This document shows, one piece after another, positions 8,357 to 17,175 of a stretch of 64,000 bases of DNA; positions within the stretch are counted from its first letter, which is position 1, and each line of letters starts with the position of its first letter. Made by a program: the position numbers and the translations under genes. The notes under the pieces were generated by a model, which was not told the DNA's origin, searched no databases, and saw only the letters and a program-made list of their open reading frames with translations. Origin of the DNA: Desulfovibrio sp. (GTDB lineage Bacteria > Desulfobacterota > Desulfovibrionia > Desulfovibrionales > Desulfovibrionaceae); NCBI GenBank assembly GCA_017454855.1, contig JAFTCE010000100.1:1-64000 (forward strand), in the 5' to 3' direction.

Positions 8357-9487
8357 ATGCGTGCAGCAATTTCTCTTTTTAGCGGCGCTCTAGGTTTGGA
8401 TCTCGGGCTTGAGCGCGCGGGGATAGATATCGTCCTGCGACAGGATGTTGATCCGCAATGTTGCTCCACTATGGAAGCAAACGGTCGTCCTGTGTATTGC
8501 GGTGATATACGCAATATTTCTGCGAGCGACCTTCTTGCACGGGCCAAGCTTGACAAAGGTACACCTTTTCTTGTCTGTGGCGAACCGCCCTGCCAGCCCT
8601 TTTCCACTGCTGGCAAGCGCATGGGCATCAACGACCCCCGAGGAAGCCTTTTTGCGGATTTTGTCCGCATTGTGGATCATATCCGTCCCAGATTTTTCAT
8701 CTTTGAAAACGTCAAAGGTATTGTGTCCAGCTCTGTTAATCCCGGCGGCAGGCCTGGTAGCGTTCTTGAAGTCATACTCGGGGAATTTCGCAAAATCGGC
8801 TATATGACCGTGCATGGCCTGCTGGATGCCGTGGAATACGGCACGCCGCAGTTTCGCGAACGTCTTGTGATTATTGGTACACGTGATGCAGAGGATATTT
8901 TTCTGCCTGTGCCCACGCATTTCGAGCGACATCAGCAGGCTGACATGCGCTGGAGAACTTTGCGCCAAGCTATTGCAGATATTGAAGACGCCCCTGGCCT
9001 CTGCGCCCAGTTCAGCTCTGAACGCCTCGAATTTCTGAAGATGGTGCCAGAAGGGGGCAATTGGAAATCTCTGCCCGAGCATCTGCTGCGCAAGGCTATG
9101 GGCGGAGCCTATGCAAGCGGCGGCGGCAAGGTCGGCTTCTATAGAAGGCTCGATTATGCACAGCCATCCCCGACGCTTGTCACATCGCCTGTGCAGAAGG
9201 CGACCATGATGTGTCATCCGTCAAAAAACCGCCCTCTTTCTGTAAAAGAGTACGCGAGAATACAACAATTTCCTGATACTTGGATTTTCGAGGGTACGAC
9301 GGCGGATCAATACAGACAAATAGGCAACGCCGTGCCTGTAGGTTTGGCTTTTGCTGTCGGCAGTTCCGTCATCGCTGCAGCAGAGGGAAACTCCCTGGTC
9401 AAAACGAAACGGAACAGGGGAACTAGCGCGCACCGTTTTTTAGAGATAGTGGTAAATGAAAAAAATGCCCTGACCTTGAAAGCATAG
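8357..9487 (+). CDS. DNA (cytosine-5-)-methyltransferase, orphan type II
   Basis: 376 residues with all main C5-methyltransferase motifs in order: I (LFSGALGLDLG, SAM site), IV (GEPPCQPFS, catalytic Cys 79), VI (FENVKG), VIII (PQFRERL), a target-recognition region at about 190-270, IX (RPLSVKEYARIQQFPD) and X (GNAVP). It methylates a cytosine in a specific DNA site that cannot be read from the sequence. Base composition is clearly lower in GC than the neighbours, it stands alone between an MFS gene and a tRNA, and it is followed by what looks like a truncated restriction gene. This suggests a horizontally acquired restriction-modification system that has lost its nuclease. Confidence 0.95.
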   Translation: MRAAISLFSGALGLDLGLERAGIDIVLRQDVDPQCCSTMEANGRPVYCGDIRNISASDLLARAKLDKGTPFLVCGEPPCQPFSTAGKRMGINDPRGSLFADFVRIVDHIRPRFFIFENVKGIVSSSVNPGGRPGSVLEVILGEFRKIGYMTVHGLLDAVEYGTPQFRERLVIIGTRDAEDIFLPVPTHFERHQQADMRWRTLRQAIADIEDAPGLCAQFSSERLEFLKMVPEGGNWKSLPEHLLRKAMGGAYASGGGKVGFYRRLDYAQPSPTLVTSPVQKATMMCHPSKNRPLSVKEYARIQQFPDTWIFEGTTADQYRQIGNAVPVGLAFAVGSSVIAAAEGNSLVKTKRNRGTSAHRFLEIVVNEKNALTLKA

Positions 9488-9591
9488 TACGTGTTTGTCC
9501 TTGTGACGCATTCCAGGTAGTAGTTTTCCTCGAACATTGTACAAAGCACCCTCAGTCCTTTCAGGAGTAAAATTGCAGAAGGAGAAGATAC

Positions 9592-9723
9592 ATGCCTGTA
9601 AACCCTGGTATTGTGAACGAAGAGGCCGTTCGCCTGGCTGTCGCGAAGGCACTTGAACGCTTTTATGAGGCTCTTGTTGAAAAGATCGACGGTATTGGCA
9701 TCAAAGACCTCATGAAGCGGTGA
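9592..9723 (+). pseudogene. 43-residue ORF, probable truncated cognate restriction endonuclease
   Basis: ATG at 9592 with a strong AAGGAG site; TGA at 9721-9723. The peptide ends FYEALVEKIDGIGIKDLMKR. From memory, type II endonucleases of the PmeII kind have an N-terminal helix region ending in a similar LKRKNPYLF-like motif; here translation stops exactly where that motif would continue. It lies 104 bases downstream of the methyltransferase, the usual place for its partner nuclease. Alternatives are an intact small protein of unknown role or a control peptide. The assignment is inferred and has not been checked against a database. Confidence 0.42.
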
Positions 9724-9727
9724 CCTG

Positions 9728-9752
9728 GGGGTACAAATAGTGTTTGTACCCC
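9728..9752 (+). terminator. perfect 10-bp hairpin after the truncated ORF
   Basis: GGGGTACAAA (9728-9737), loop TAGTG, TTTGTACCCC (9743-9752): a perfect stem four bases after the stop codon. No T-run follows, so it may be a factor-assisted terminator, a protein-binding palindrome or a junction left by a deletion. Confidence 0.5.
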
Positions 9753-9966
9753 ATGGGCGAGACCGTCATATGCACTGCAATGGGGTATCTATACTATAGA
9801 GACCAATGGGCGAAACCCCTTGCAGGAAAGAAAGTGTGCCAGGTTGCACATAGTACATGTGCGTGAGAACCGTGATGACGGCCTTGCAGAAAGATGAAAA
9901 AAATATCCTGGGTACGCGGTTTTGGACAAGGTGAAACTTTCACCCTCTTGCCGGAAGTAGGGGGGG

Positions 9967-10014
9967 GCGGCACAAAGCGGCACAGATTTTCAAAGGCGGC
10001 ACAGGAGCGGCACA
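9967..10014. repeat. four GCGGCACA direct repeats, phased on the helix
   Basis: GCGGCACA occurs at 9967-9974, 9977-9984, 9996-10003 and 10007-10014. Start spacings are 10, 19 and 11 bases, so all copies face roughly the same side of the helix. They lie about 50 bases from the 3' end of a tRNA-Arg gene. This is the usual layout of arm-type sites for a tyrosine integrase, but no integrase gene is in the window. The rest of the 338-base stretch 9724-10061 holds only two hairpins and no convincing gene. Confidence 0.55.
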
Positions 10015-10027
10015 AAATCCAAAAGGC

Positions 10028-10048
10028 TTTACGGCAATTTCCCGTAAA
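10028..10048 (-). terminator. hairpin downstream of tRNA-Arg(CCT)
   Basis: TTTACGG (10028-10034) pairs with CCGTAAA (10042-10048) around a 7-base loop. It lies 14 bases past the 3' end of the minus-strand tRNA and is followed on that strand by GCCTTTTGG, so it is a weak intrinsic terminator candidate. It could equally be part of an attachment site. Confidence 0.42.
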
Positions 10049-10061
10049 CCCTTGATTTATT

Positions 10062-10138
10062 TGGTGCGCCCGGCAGGATTTGAACCTGCGACCCCCAACT
10101 TAGGAGGTTGATGCTCTATCCAACTGAGCTACGAGCGC
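10062..10138 (-). tRNA. tRNA-Arg (anticodon CCT)
   Basis: 77 bases with CCA encoded. The acceptor stem GCGCTCG/CGGGCGC pairs with one G-U. The anticodon stem TCAAC/GTTGG closes the loop CTCCTAA, giving anticodon CCT, which reads AGG. The T-arm contains GGTTCAAATCC. The tRNA borders a region of foreign appearance and could serve as an integration site. Confidence 0.97.
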
Positions 10139-10376
10139 GTCAATGACACATGACGTCTATGCTTCCCCAAACTATCCATGTATCTTTGAAGTCAGGCGAC
10201 AATGCCTGCCCTGGAAGCCAATGAGATTGTGGAGCAAGAAAGGCAAAAAAGCAAGAAATTCTTGCGCTGCGTTCTTGCGAGTGCCGCACGAGAGGTGAGC
10301 TACGATCGTCCGCGCCCAACATCTGGACACGCTGGCAGGCCAGAAGGCTTGCCAGTCGTGGTGATCCATAGTGTGC

Positions 10377-11423
10377 TTACTGCAGGAAAACGTTTCTGTC
10401 CGTCACGCGCACGAGATCGCGCTTGAGCAGCTCCTCGGCGATCTGCACCGCATTGAGGGCCGCTCCCTTGCGCACATTGTCGGCCACAATCCACATGTTC
10501 AAGCCATTGTCAATGCTCTCGTCCTCACGAATGCGCCCCACAAAGGTGGCGTCCTCGCCGACGCAATAGCCCGGCATGGGGTACATGAGTTCGCGCGGAT
10601 TGTCGAAGACGCGCACCCCCGGCGCTTGTGAAAGCAGAATGCGTGCCTCCTTGGCCGTCATCTTTTTTTCCGTTTCGATGTTCACGGATTCGGAATGGCA
10701 GTAAAATACGGGCACACGGGCGCAGGTGGCCGTCACCTTGACAGAAGGATCCTCGAAAATCTTTACCGTTTCGTTGACCATCTTCATTTCTTCCTTGGTG
10801 TAATCATTGTCCAGGAAGATGTCGATGTGCGGCAGGATATTGAAGGCAATGCGATAGGGATAGGTCTTGCATTCGGGGTCGCGGCCATTGAACATGTCGC
10901 GCACTTGTTGCTCCAACTCCATGATGCCTTTTTGGCCTGTTCCGGAAACAGCCTGGTAAGTGGAAACGACAATGCGTTTGATTGTGACGGCATCGTGAAT
11001 GGGCTTGAGCGCCACGACCATTTGGATTGTGGAACAGTTGGGATTGGCAATGATGCCCTTGTGCCCTTCCAGGGCGTGGGCATTCACCTCGGGCACAACC
11101 AGGGGACAACGCTCGTCCATGCGCCAGGCTGCCGAGTTGTCCACCACCACACAGCCGGCATGGGCAGCATGTGGGGAAAATTTCAGGGACGTGGCACCAC
11201 CAGCCGAAAAAATGGCCAAATCAACGCCATTGAACACATCTTCTTTCAACTCGTGAACCACGATTTCCTTGTCTCCAAAGGGAACCTTGGCGCCTTCGGA
11301 CCTGGCAGAGGCAAAGGCAAGCACTTGGGAAGCGGGGAAATTGCGGTCATGCAGGGTTTTGAGCATTTCTCTGCCCACGGCACCCGTGGCACCGACAACG
11401 GCAACAGTCAATTTTTTGCTCAT
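10377..11423 (-). CDS. asd: aspartate-semialdehyde dehydrogenase
   Basis: 348 residues from the ATG at 11423 (AAGGAG upstream); the open frame extends 88 codons further without a ribosome site. N-terminal NADP-binding VVGATGAVGREML; catalytic cysteine in IIANPNCSTIQM; substrate-binding region ARVPVFYCHSESVN. It reduces aspartyl phosphate to aspartate semialdehyde, the branch point to lysine, diaminopimelate, threonine and methionine. Length is normal for the family. It is a single gene, divergent from dnaK. Confidence 0.95.
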   Translation of the reverse strand: MSKKLTVAVVGATGAVGREMLKTLHDRNFPASQVLAFASARSEGAKVPFGDKEIVVHELKEDVFNGVDLAIFSAGGATSLKFSPHAAHAGCVVVDNSAAWRMDERCPLVVPEVNAHALEGHKGIIANPNCSTIQMVVALKPIHDAVTIKRIVVSTYQAVSGTGQKGIMELEQQVRDMFNGRDPECKTYPYRIAFNILPHIDIFLDNDYTKEEMKMVNETVKIFEDPSVKVTATCARVPVFYCHSESVNIETEKKMTAKEARILLSQAPGVRVFDNPRELMYPMPGYCVGEDATFVGRIREDESIDNGLNMWIVADNVRKGAALNAVQIAEELLKRDLVRVTDRNVFLQ

Positions 11424-11757
11424 GGGATACGATCTCCTTGGCGAAGGACAGCAACAGTTTTCTGTCAAAAAGGGCATCTCTTTTAGCCCGTATTGAAAGA
11501 AAAGGAAAGAACTTATTCCACTGAGGGCCAAAACTGCGGCAGGCCCTGCCTTTCTCCTCGTCAAGAACCGAACAAAACCGCTGTCTGCGACTTGGGCCAA
11601 AAAATTTTTTGGGAAATTTTTTCGAGAATACTGGACGAGGACGCAGAAAGACTTACTTATTGTGCGCGTTGCATTCAGGACGCACATGTTTCAGCAGCAC
11701 AAGCCAGCGACATGGCCGACGTGCTCTCGCAAGAAGATTCCCTGAGGAGGATGACAT
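11424..11757. promoter_or_regulatory. asd-dnaK divergent intergenic region with a 16-bp AT palindrome
   Basis: 334 bases with no convincing gene. A perfect palindrome CCAAAAAATTTTTTGG lies at 11597-11612, followed by another AAATTTTTT run. It sits about 145 bases before dnaK and could be a bent-DNA or repressor site. I found neither a CIRCE element nor a clear sigma-32 promoter. GAGGAGG just before 11758 is the dnaK ribosome site. Confidence 0.4.
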
Positions 11758-13653
11758 ATGTCCAAAATTATCGGCATTGACCTGGGCACCACCAACTCCT
11801 GCGTGTATGTGATGGAGGGCAAGGATCCCAAATGCATTACCAATCCCGAAGGCGGACGCACCACGCCCTCGGTTGTGGCCTTTACGGATAAGGAACGACT
11901 GGTGGGCGACATTGCCAAGCGTCAAGCCGTAACCAATCCCAAGCGTACCATTTTCGCCATCAAGAGACTCATGGGCCGCAAATACGCCGCGCCTGAGGTA
12001 GATCATTGGAAAGAGCATTCGCCCTATGCCATTGTCAAGGCCGCCAATGACGACGCTGGCGTGGAAGTGGACGGACGCACCTACAGCGCCCCTGAAATTT
12101 CGGCCATGATCCTGGCCAAGCTGAAGTCAGATGCGGAAGCCTATTTGGGCGAAACCGTCAGCGAGGCGGTTATTACCGTACCGGCCTATTTCAACGATGC
12201 CCAGCGTCAGGCCACCAAGGACGCTGGTCGTATTGCCGGCTTGGATGTGAAGCGTATTATCAACGAACCTACTGCCGCTTCCCTCGCCTACGGAGCCGAT
12301 AAAAAGGCCAATGAAAAAATTGCCGTCTTCGATTTGGGCGGCGGCACCTTTGATATTTCCATCCTCGAAGTGGGCGACAACGTCGTGGAAGTGCGCGCCA
12401 CCAACGGCGACACCTTCCTCGGCGGCGAAGACTTCGACCAGCGCGTCATCAATTTTTTGGTTGAGGAATTCCGCAAAGAAAACGGCATTGACCTCTCCAA
12501 GGACAGCATGGCCCTGCAGCGTTTGAAAGAAGCCGCTGAAAAGGCCAAGAAAGACCTGTCCACCTCTATGGAAGCGGAAGTCAATCTGCCCTTCATTACG
12601 GCTGACCAAAATGGGCCCAAGCACATGCTCATCAAGATCGGTCGCGCCAAGCTGGAATCCTTAGTGGATGACCTCGTACAGCGCACCATTGAGCCGTGTA
12701 AAAAAGCCCTGGCCGACGCCAACATGCAGGCCTCGCAGATCGACGAAGTCATTCTCGTGGGCGGCATGACGCGTATGCCCCTGGTGCAGAAAGTCGTGGG
12801 CGAATTCTTTGGCAAGGAACCCAACCGCTCCGTGAACCCGGACGAAGTGGTGGCCATGGGCGCAGCCATTCAGGGCGGCATTCTTACAGGCGATGTCAAG
12901 GATGTGCTTCTGCTGGACGTGACGCCGCTTTCTCTGGGCATTGAAACCATGGGCGGGGTGTTCACGAAGCTGATTGAGCGCAATACGACCATCCCCACGC
13001 GCAAGAGTCAGGTCTTCACCACGGCTTCGGACAATCAGCCTTCGGTGTCCATTCATGTTCTCCAGGGCGAAAGGCCCATGGCCGCTGACAACATGACCCT
13101 GGCCCGCTTTGACCTGGCCGGCATTCCGCCGGCGCCGCGCGGCGTACCGCAAATTGAAGTTTCCTTTGACATCGACGCCAACGGCATCGTGAACGTTTCG
13201 GCCAAGGACATGGGTACCGGCAAGGAGCAATCCATCCGCATCACGGCTTCTTCTGGCCTGTCCGAAGAAGATATTCAGCGCCTGGTGCGCGAGGCCGAAG
13301 CCCATGCCAGCGACGACAAGAAAAAACAAGAAGTCATCGAAGCGCGCAACAAGGCGGACAGCCTGATCTATGGCACGGAGAAATCCTTGTCCGACTTGGG
13401 CGACAAGGTCGACGCCGCCGTGAAGAGCGACATTGAAAGCAAGATCGCTGCCTTGCGCAAGCAATTGGACAGCGAAGACACTGCGGCCATCAATGCCGCC
13501 GCCGACGAGCTGGCCAAGGCTTCACACAAAATGTCGGAACTGCTCTATCAGCAAAAGACGGCCAGCGGGCCGCAGCCAGGTGCCGGAGCCACGCAGGGCA
13601 ACGCCAGCGGCGACGACGTTGTGGATGCGGACTATACCGAAGTGAAAAAATAA
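11758..13653 (+). CDS. dnaK: chaperone DnaK (Hsp70)
   Basis: 631 residues, normal length. ATPase domain with the phosphate-1 motif [17 protein letters not shown], phosphate-2 [16 protein letters not shown] and adenosine motif [13 protein letters not shown]; substrate-binding domain with [18 protein letters not shown]; helical lid; C-terminal tail [14 protein letters not shown], the usual DnaK ending. It is an ATP-driven cytoplasmic folding chaperone. Ribosome site GAGGAGG. grpE and dnaJ are not adjacent here. A strong terminator follows. Confidence 0.98.
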   Translation: MSKIIGIDLGTTNSCVYVMEGKDPKCITNPEGGRTTPSVVAFTDKERLVGDIAKRQAVTNPKRTIFAIKRLMGRKYAAPEVDHWKEHSPYAIVKAANDDAGVEVDGRTYSAPEISAMILAKLKSDAEAYLGETVSEAVITVPAYFNDAQRQATKDAGRIAGLDVKRIINEPTAASLAYGADKKANEKIAVFDLGGGTFDISILEVGDNVVEVRATNGDTFLGGEDFDQRVINFLVEEFRKENGIDLSKDSMALQRLKEAAEKAKKDLSTSMEAEVNLPFITADQNGPKHMLIKIGRAKLESLVDDLVQRTIEPCKKALADANMQASQIDEVILVGGMTRMPLVQKVVGEFFGKEPNRSVNPDEVVAMGAAIQGGILTGDVKDVLLLDVTPLSLGIETMGGVFTKLIERNTTIPTRKSQVFTTASDNQPSVSIHVLQGERPMAADNMTLARFDLAGIPPAPRGVPQIEVSFDIDANGIVNVSAKDMGTGKEQSIRITASSGLSEEDIQRLVREAEAHASDDKKKQEVIEARNKADSLIYGTEKSLSDLGDKVDAAVKSDIESKIAALRKQLDSEDTAAINAAADELAKASHKMSELLYQQKTASGPQPGAGATQGNASGDDVVDADYTEVKK

Positions 13654-13701
13654 TTCCAGGCTGCCTGCATAGGCTTGCAAGCGTACGCCGCCTGTACTAC
13701 A

Positions 13702-13733
13702 AAAAAAGTCCGGTTTCCCAGCCGGACTTTTTT
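13702..13733 (+). terminator. intrinsic terminator after dnaK
   Basis: AAAAAA-GTCCGG (to 13713), 8-base loop, CCGGAC-TTTTTT (13722-13733). A GC stem with an A-tract before and a T-run after; on the opposite strand it would also terminate. Confidence 0.9.
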
Positions 13734-13760
13734 GCTTTTGTTCATACAAAGGATTTTTTG

Positions 13761-15224
13761 ATGCCAAGTTATCGCCGCAACATGTGCCTTCCTATTCTCT
13801 TCTGCCTGCTCCTGGCAGCTCTCCTGGGCGGATGCGCCCTGCCCCTTGGACCCAAGCCCAGCCCCAAGCCGCCGCAGCCCTCTCCCGCTGGCCCTTGCGT
13901 CGTCTTGGCCTTGCCTTCTACGGGCCAACTGGCCGCCATTGGCGGCAAAATCACCAAGGGCGCACGCCTGGCGCAGTCAGAAATGGCCCTCAAGGGCCAA
14001 AAAATGCGCTTGCAGATGATCGACAGCGGTGCGCCCGACTGGTTGCAGAAGTTGGATGCCTTGCCGGCGGAATGTGTCGTGGTGGGCGGGCCGCTGCAGG
14101 GACGCGTTTTTGCCCAGGCACGGACGAGCCACAACCTGGACAAACGCGCCTTCTTTGCCTTTGTGCCCTCCTTGGAGCAGCAGGACGAAGGCGTACGCGC
14201 CTGGCGTTTCTTCCCCAGCCCCCAGGATCAGGTGGATGCCCTTGTCAATTTCATCAGCGACGGCATGCATATCCAGACCTATGGCGCCTTCTATCCAGCC
14301 GACATGTACGGCACGCGCATGGTTGGACTCTTGGAACAAAAGCTTGCGGCCCGCAACCTGGTTCTGCAGAAGGCCGCCTATAATCCCGGCGACAGGGCTT
14401 CCTGGGATTCGGCCCTGGCCTCCCTCTTCCAGGCCGGCGGCGAAAACGGCAATACCGGCTTGCGAACGGCCTTTGAGGCCCTGTTCCTGCCCGATTCCTG
14501 GAGAAACATGCAGTTGCTCTCCCCAAGCCTCCAGCGCAAGGGCGGAAACCGGCTCATGCTCTTGGGCACGGCCTTGTGGGAGCAGGGGCTTTCGGGCAAA
14601 ACCGTCCCCCAGGCCCATCGCTACGCCCTGGCCGTCTTTCCCGGCGCCTGGAACCCCATGCAGGCGCCCAAGGCCCTGCGCGCACCTGGTGTGGATTTGT
14701 GGGTCGCCCTGGGCTATGACTTTGCCCGCTTCGGCGCATCCCTCAACCTCTATGCGCGCCCGGACAGCAAAGAGGTGAGCGCCGCTGCCCGCCGTGCCTC
14801 GCGTATGCTTTGGGGCATGGCACCCATTTCCTGGGACGAGGCAGGTATTGCCCATCAAAAACTTTATGTCTTCAAGGTTACGGCTTCGGGCATGAAACCG
14901 GCCAACCCTAGCGATATGCAGCTTAGCCGAACGAACGCGCAGCCAGCGCCAGAGGCTGAGAGCCAGCCCTTGGTTGACGATGCGAGCCGTGAAGCGTCCC
15001 TGCCGCCGGAAGGCCAGGAAGCTCCTGCGTCCCTGCCCCAGCCTGGGCAGTCCACGCACGAGTCCCTGCCCCAGCCCATGCCGACACAGCCCGTGCCAGC
15101 GCCGCAAGCCCTGCCCCAGGGCGTCATGACGCCGCAACATGTGCCGCCGACGCCCGTGAGTGCGCCCATCATGCGCAGCTCGCCACGGCCCTCGTACAAG
15201 CTCAGCCTGCCCGACCCCCAATAG
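13761..15224 (+). CDS. lipoprotein with periplasmic-binding-protein-like fold (LpoA/Leu-Ile-Val type)
   Basis: 487 residues from the ATG at 13761. A lipoprotein signal with lipobox LLGGC (Cys 25) predicts a lipid-anchored envelope protein. The middle (about 45-380) reads like a type 1 periplasmic-binding fold: PSTGQLAAIGGKITKGARLA, a ligand-domain segment with YGAFYPADMYGTRM, and TALWEQGL further on. This resembles the C-terminal half of LpoA-type penicillin-binding-protein activators and ABC amino-acid binding proteins. Residues about 390-487 are a proline/glutamine-rich low-complexity tail. It lies between the dnaK terminator and gatC. The specific ligand or role is unknown. Confidence 0.72.
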   Translation: MPSYRRNMCLPILFCLLLAALLGGCALPLGPKPSPKPPQPSPAGPCVVLALPSTGQLAAIGGKITKGARLAQSEMALKGQKMRLQMIDSGAPDWLQKLDALPAECVVVGGPLQGRVFAQARTSHNLDKRAFFAFVPSLEQQDEGVRAWRFFPSPQDQVDALVNFISDGMHIQTYGAFYPADMYGTRMVGLLEQKLAARNLVLQKAAYNPGDRASWDSALASLFQAGGENGNTGLRTAFEALFLPDSWRNMQLLSPSLQRKGGNRLMLLGTALWEQGLSGKTVPQAHRYALAVFPGAWNPMQAPKALRAPGVDLWVALGYDFARFGASLNLYARPDSKEVSAAARRASRMLWGMAPISWDEAGIAHQKLYVFKVTASGMKPANPSDMQLSRTNAQPAPEAESQPLVDDASREASLPPEGQEAPASLPQPGQSTHESLPQPMPTQPVPAPQALPQGVMTPQHVPPTPVSAPIMRSSPRPSYKLSLPDPQ

Positions 15225-15249
15225 GCGGTGGGAAGAAGGAATACCAGCC

Positions 15250-15546
15250 ATGACAGATACCAAGGACATCAGCCGAGAAGCCGTGGTGCATATGGCCACG
15301 CTCTCCCGACTCAGGGTGACGGAAGAGGAGCAGGCGCGTTTTGCGCGACAGATGGGCGACATTGTGCGCTACATGGATATTCTCTCGCATGTGGACACCG
15401 CGCATGTGGAACCGCTCTATAGTCCTGTGCAACACAGTGGCAGCTTGCGTGCGGATTTGGCCGTCACGCGTCGTCAACGAGAAGAAATTCTGGCCAATGC
15501 CCCGCAAGCCGACGACGCATGCTTTATCGTCCCCCGTATTGTATAG
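15250..15546 (+). CDS. gatC: Asp/Glu-tRNA amidotransferase subunit C
   Basis: 98 residues. Typical GatC: ISREAVVHMATLSRLRVTEEE near the start, MDILSHVDTAHVEPL in the middle, and a C-terminal LRADLAVTRRQREEIL-type segment. It stabilises GatA/GatB, which convert Glu-tRNA(Gln) and Asp-tRNA(Asn) to the amidated forms. GAAGGA precedes the ATG. gatA follows nine bases later; gatB is not in the window. Confidence 0.93.
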   Translation: MTDTKDISREAVVHMATLSRLRVTEEEQARFARQMGDIVRYMDILSHVDTAHVEPLYSPVQHSGSLRADLAVTRRQREEILANAPQADDACFIVPRIV

Positions 15547-15555
15547 GGTTTTCGT

Positions 15556-17016
15556 ATGACTGATATTTGTTCGCTTTCTCTCACCGAGGTAGCTTGCGCC
15601 CTGCATAAGGGTACCCTCAGCGCCGTGGAAGTTACCAAAGCCTGCCTTGCGCGTATTGCCGCCACCGAGGCGCGTGTGGCGGCCCTGATCACTGTTGACG
15701 AGGAGGGGGCTTTAGCCCTGGCCGCTGCTCTGGACAAGGCTGGCCCCGATCCCGCCAGGCCCTTGTGGGGTGTGCCTGTGACCGTGAAAGATGCCCTCTC
15801 CACCAAGGGGCTGCGCACCACGGCGGCATCGCGCATCCTGGAAAACTATGTGCCCTGTTTCGACGCCTTTGCCGTGCAAAAGTTGCGCGAGGCCGGTGCC
15901 GTGATTGTGGCCAAGGCCAATATGGACGAATTTGCCATGGGTTCCAGTACCGAAAATTCGGCCTACCACACAACGCACAATCCCCGCGATCTGCGCAAGG
16001 CGCCGGGCGGTTCCAGCGGCGGATCAGCCGCTTCGGTGACGGTCGGTCAGTGCTTTGCCTCACTGGGCACGGATACGGGCGGTTCCATCCGCCAACCAGC
16101 CGCCCTCTGTGGCTGCGTGGGACTCAAGCCCACCTATGGCCGAGTCTCCCGCTACGGCGTCATTGCCTACGGCTCCTCCCTGGATCAAGTAGGTCCATTG
16201 ACGCGCACTGTGGCGGATTGTGCCCACGTCCTTTCCGTCATTGCCGGTCACGACGAACGCGACGCCACCAGCTCCCCGCGGCCTAGCGAAGACTACGCCG
16301 CCCTGCTCCAAGGCAAAAGCCTCAAGGGAACGCGTTTGGGCATTCCCAGGGAATTTTTTGGCCCTGGTCTCGATGCCGAAGTGCGCGATGCCTGCCGCCA
16401 GGCCATGGACAAGGCCGAAGCCCACGGTGCGGAATTGGTGGACGTGCGTTTGCCGCACACGGAGGCGGCCATTGCCACCTATTATATCATCGCCATGGCC
16501 GAGGCCAGCTCCAACCTAGCGCGCTATGACGGTGTGCGCTATGGTCGTCGTGCCAGTCCTGTGAGCAATCTGGAAGAACTCTATGTGCGTTCGCGTACGG
16601 AAGGCTTTGGGCAGGAGGTCAAGCGGCGCATCATGCTGGGCGCCTATGTGCTTTCTTCCGGCTATTACGACGCCTACTACCGCAAAGCAGCGCAAGTGCG
16701 GCGCATCATCCGCGACGAGTACCTGGCGGCCCTTAACCAATGCGACGCCCTGTGGACGCCAGTCTCTCCGGTCACGGCTTGGGATCTGGGCAGCCACGCG
16801 GATGACCCCTTGCAGATGTACCTCATGGATGCCTACACCCTTTCGCTCAATTTGGCCGGACTGCCCGGCCTGTCCATGCCTGTGGGCCTAGGCGCCAACA
16901 GCCATCTGCCCGTGGGCATGCAGCTCATGGGCAAGGCTTTTGCGGAAGCGGAATTGCTGGCAATCGGCCATGCCCTGGAGCAGATCCTGCCCCCCCTGGC
17001 ACCGCCAGAAATCTAA
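15556..17016 (+). CDS. gatA: Asp/Glu-tRNA amidotransferase subunit A (amidase)
   Basis: 486 residues, normal length. Amidase-signature enzyme with the Ser-cisSer-Lys triad: the lysine in [13 protein letters not shown], and the serines in [14 protein letters not shown] and [13 protein letters not shown]. It hydrolyses glutamine to supply ammonia to GatB for tRNA-dependent amidation. It forms a two-gene unit with gatC. The stop is followed by a 159-base convergent gap before the larC-like gene. Confidence 0.97.
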   Translation: MTDICSLSLTEVACALHKGTLSAVEVTKACLARIAATEARVAALITVDEEGALALAAALDKAGPDPARPLWGVPVTVKDALSTKGLRTTAASRILENYVPCFDAFAVQKLREAGAVIVAKANMDEFAMGSSTENSAYHTTHNPRDLRKAPGGSSGGSAASVTVGQCFASLGTDTGGSIRQPAALCGCVGLKPTYGRVSRYGVIAYGSSLDQVGPLTRTVADCAHVLSVIAGHDERDATSSPRPSEDYAALLQGKSLKGTRLGIPREFFGPGLDAEVRDACRQAMDKAEAHGAELVDVRLPHTEAAIATYYIIAMAEASSNLARYDGVRYGRRASPVSNLEELYVRSRTEGFGQEVKRRIMLGAYVLSSGYYDAYYRKAAQVRRIIRDEYLAALNQCDALWTPVSPVTAWDLGSHADDPLQMYLMDAYTLSLNLAGLPGLSMPVGLGANSHLPVGMQLMGKAFAEAELLAIGHALEQILPPLAPPEI

Positions 17017-17107
17017 CGCAGGGTGACCTTGCCCAGAGCCGCAGGAGGTAAGGCGTCATCGAACGTCAAAACACGCTTGGCAACGTACCCGTCAAAACGC
17101 TTTCGGC

Positions 17108-17145
17108 ATCCCCGGCTTTTGCGCGCCTATCCCCGGCTTTTGCGC
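17108..17145. repeat. two-copy direct repeat in the gatA/larC convergent gap
   Basis: ATCCCCGGCTTTTGCGC occurs at 17108-17124 and 17129-17145 (21-base period). Just upstream, CGTCAAAAC occurs twice (17064 and 17090), the second extending to CGTCAAAACGC, which also occurs in the inverted repeat at 58936-58953. No terminator hairpin is evident in this gap. Confidence 0.6.
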
Positions 17146-17175
17146 CCCTGTGCAGCCAGCTGCCTTTGGCTTAGA

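Noticed and set aside
9794..10015. Minus-strand 73-codon ORF across the GCGGCACA repeats
   Set aside because: Cys/Pro/His-rich composition comes from the repeats and the poly-G run; no ribosome site or motif.
10377..11687. Longer asd start (436 codons)
   Set aside because: The extra 88 N-terminal residues precede the nucleotide-binding motif, lack family similarity and have no ribosome site; the ATG at 11423 has one.
17017..17175. Programmed frameshift producing LarC2 from downstream sequence
   Set aside because: Only 159 bases separate the larC stop from gatA, too short for LarC2, and no frame there resembles it.
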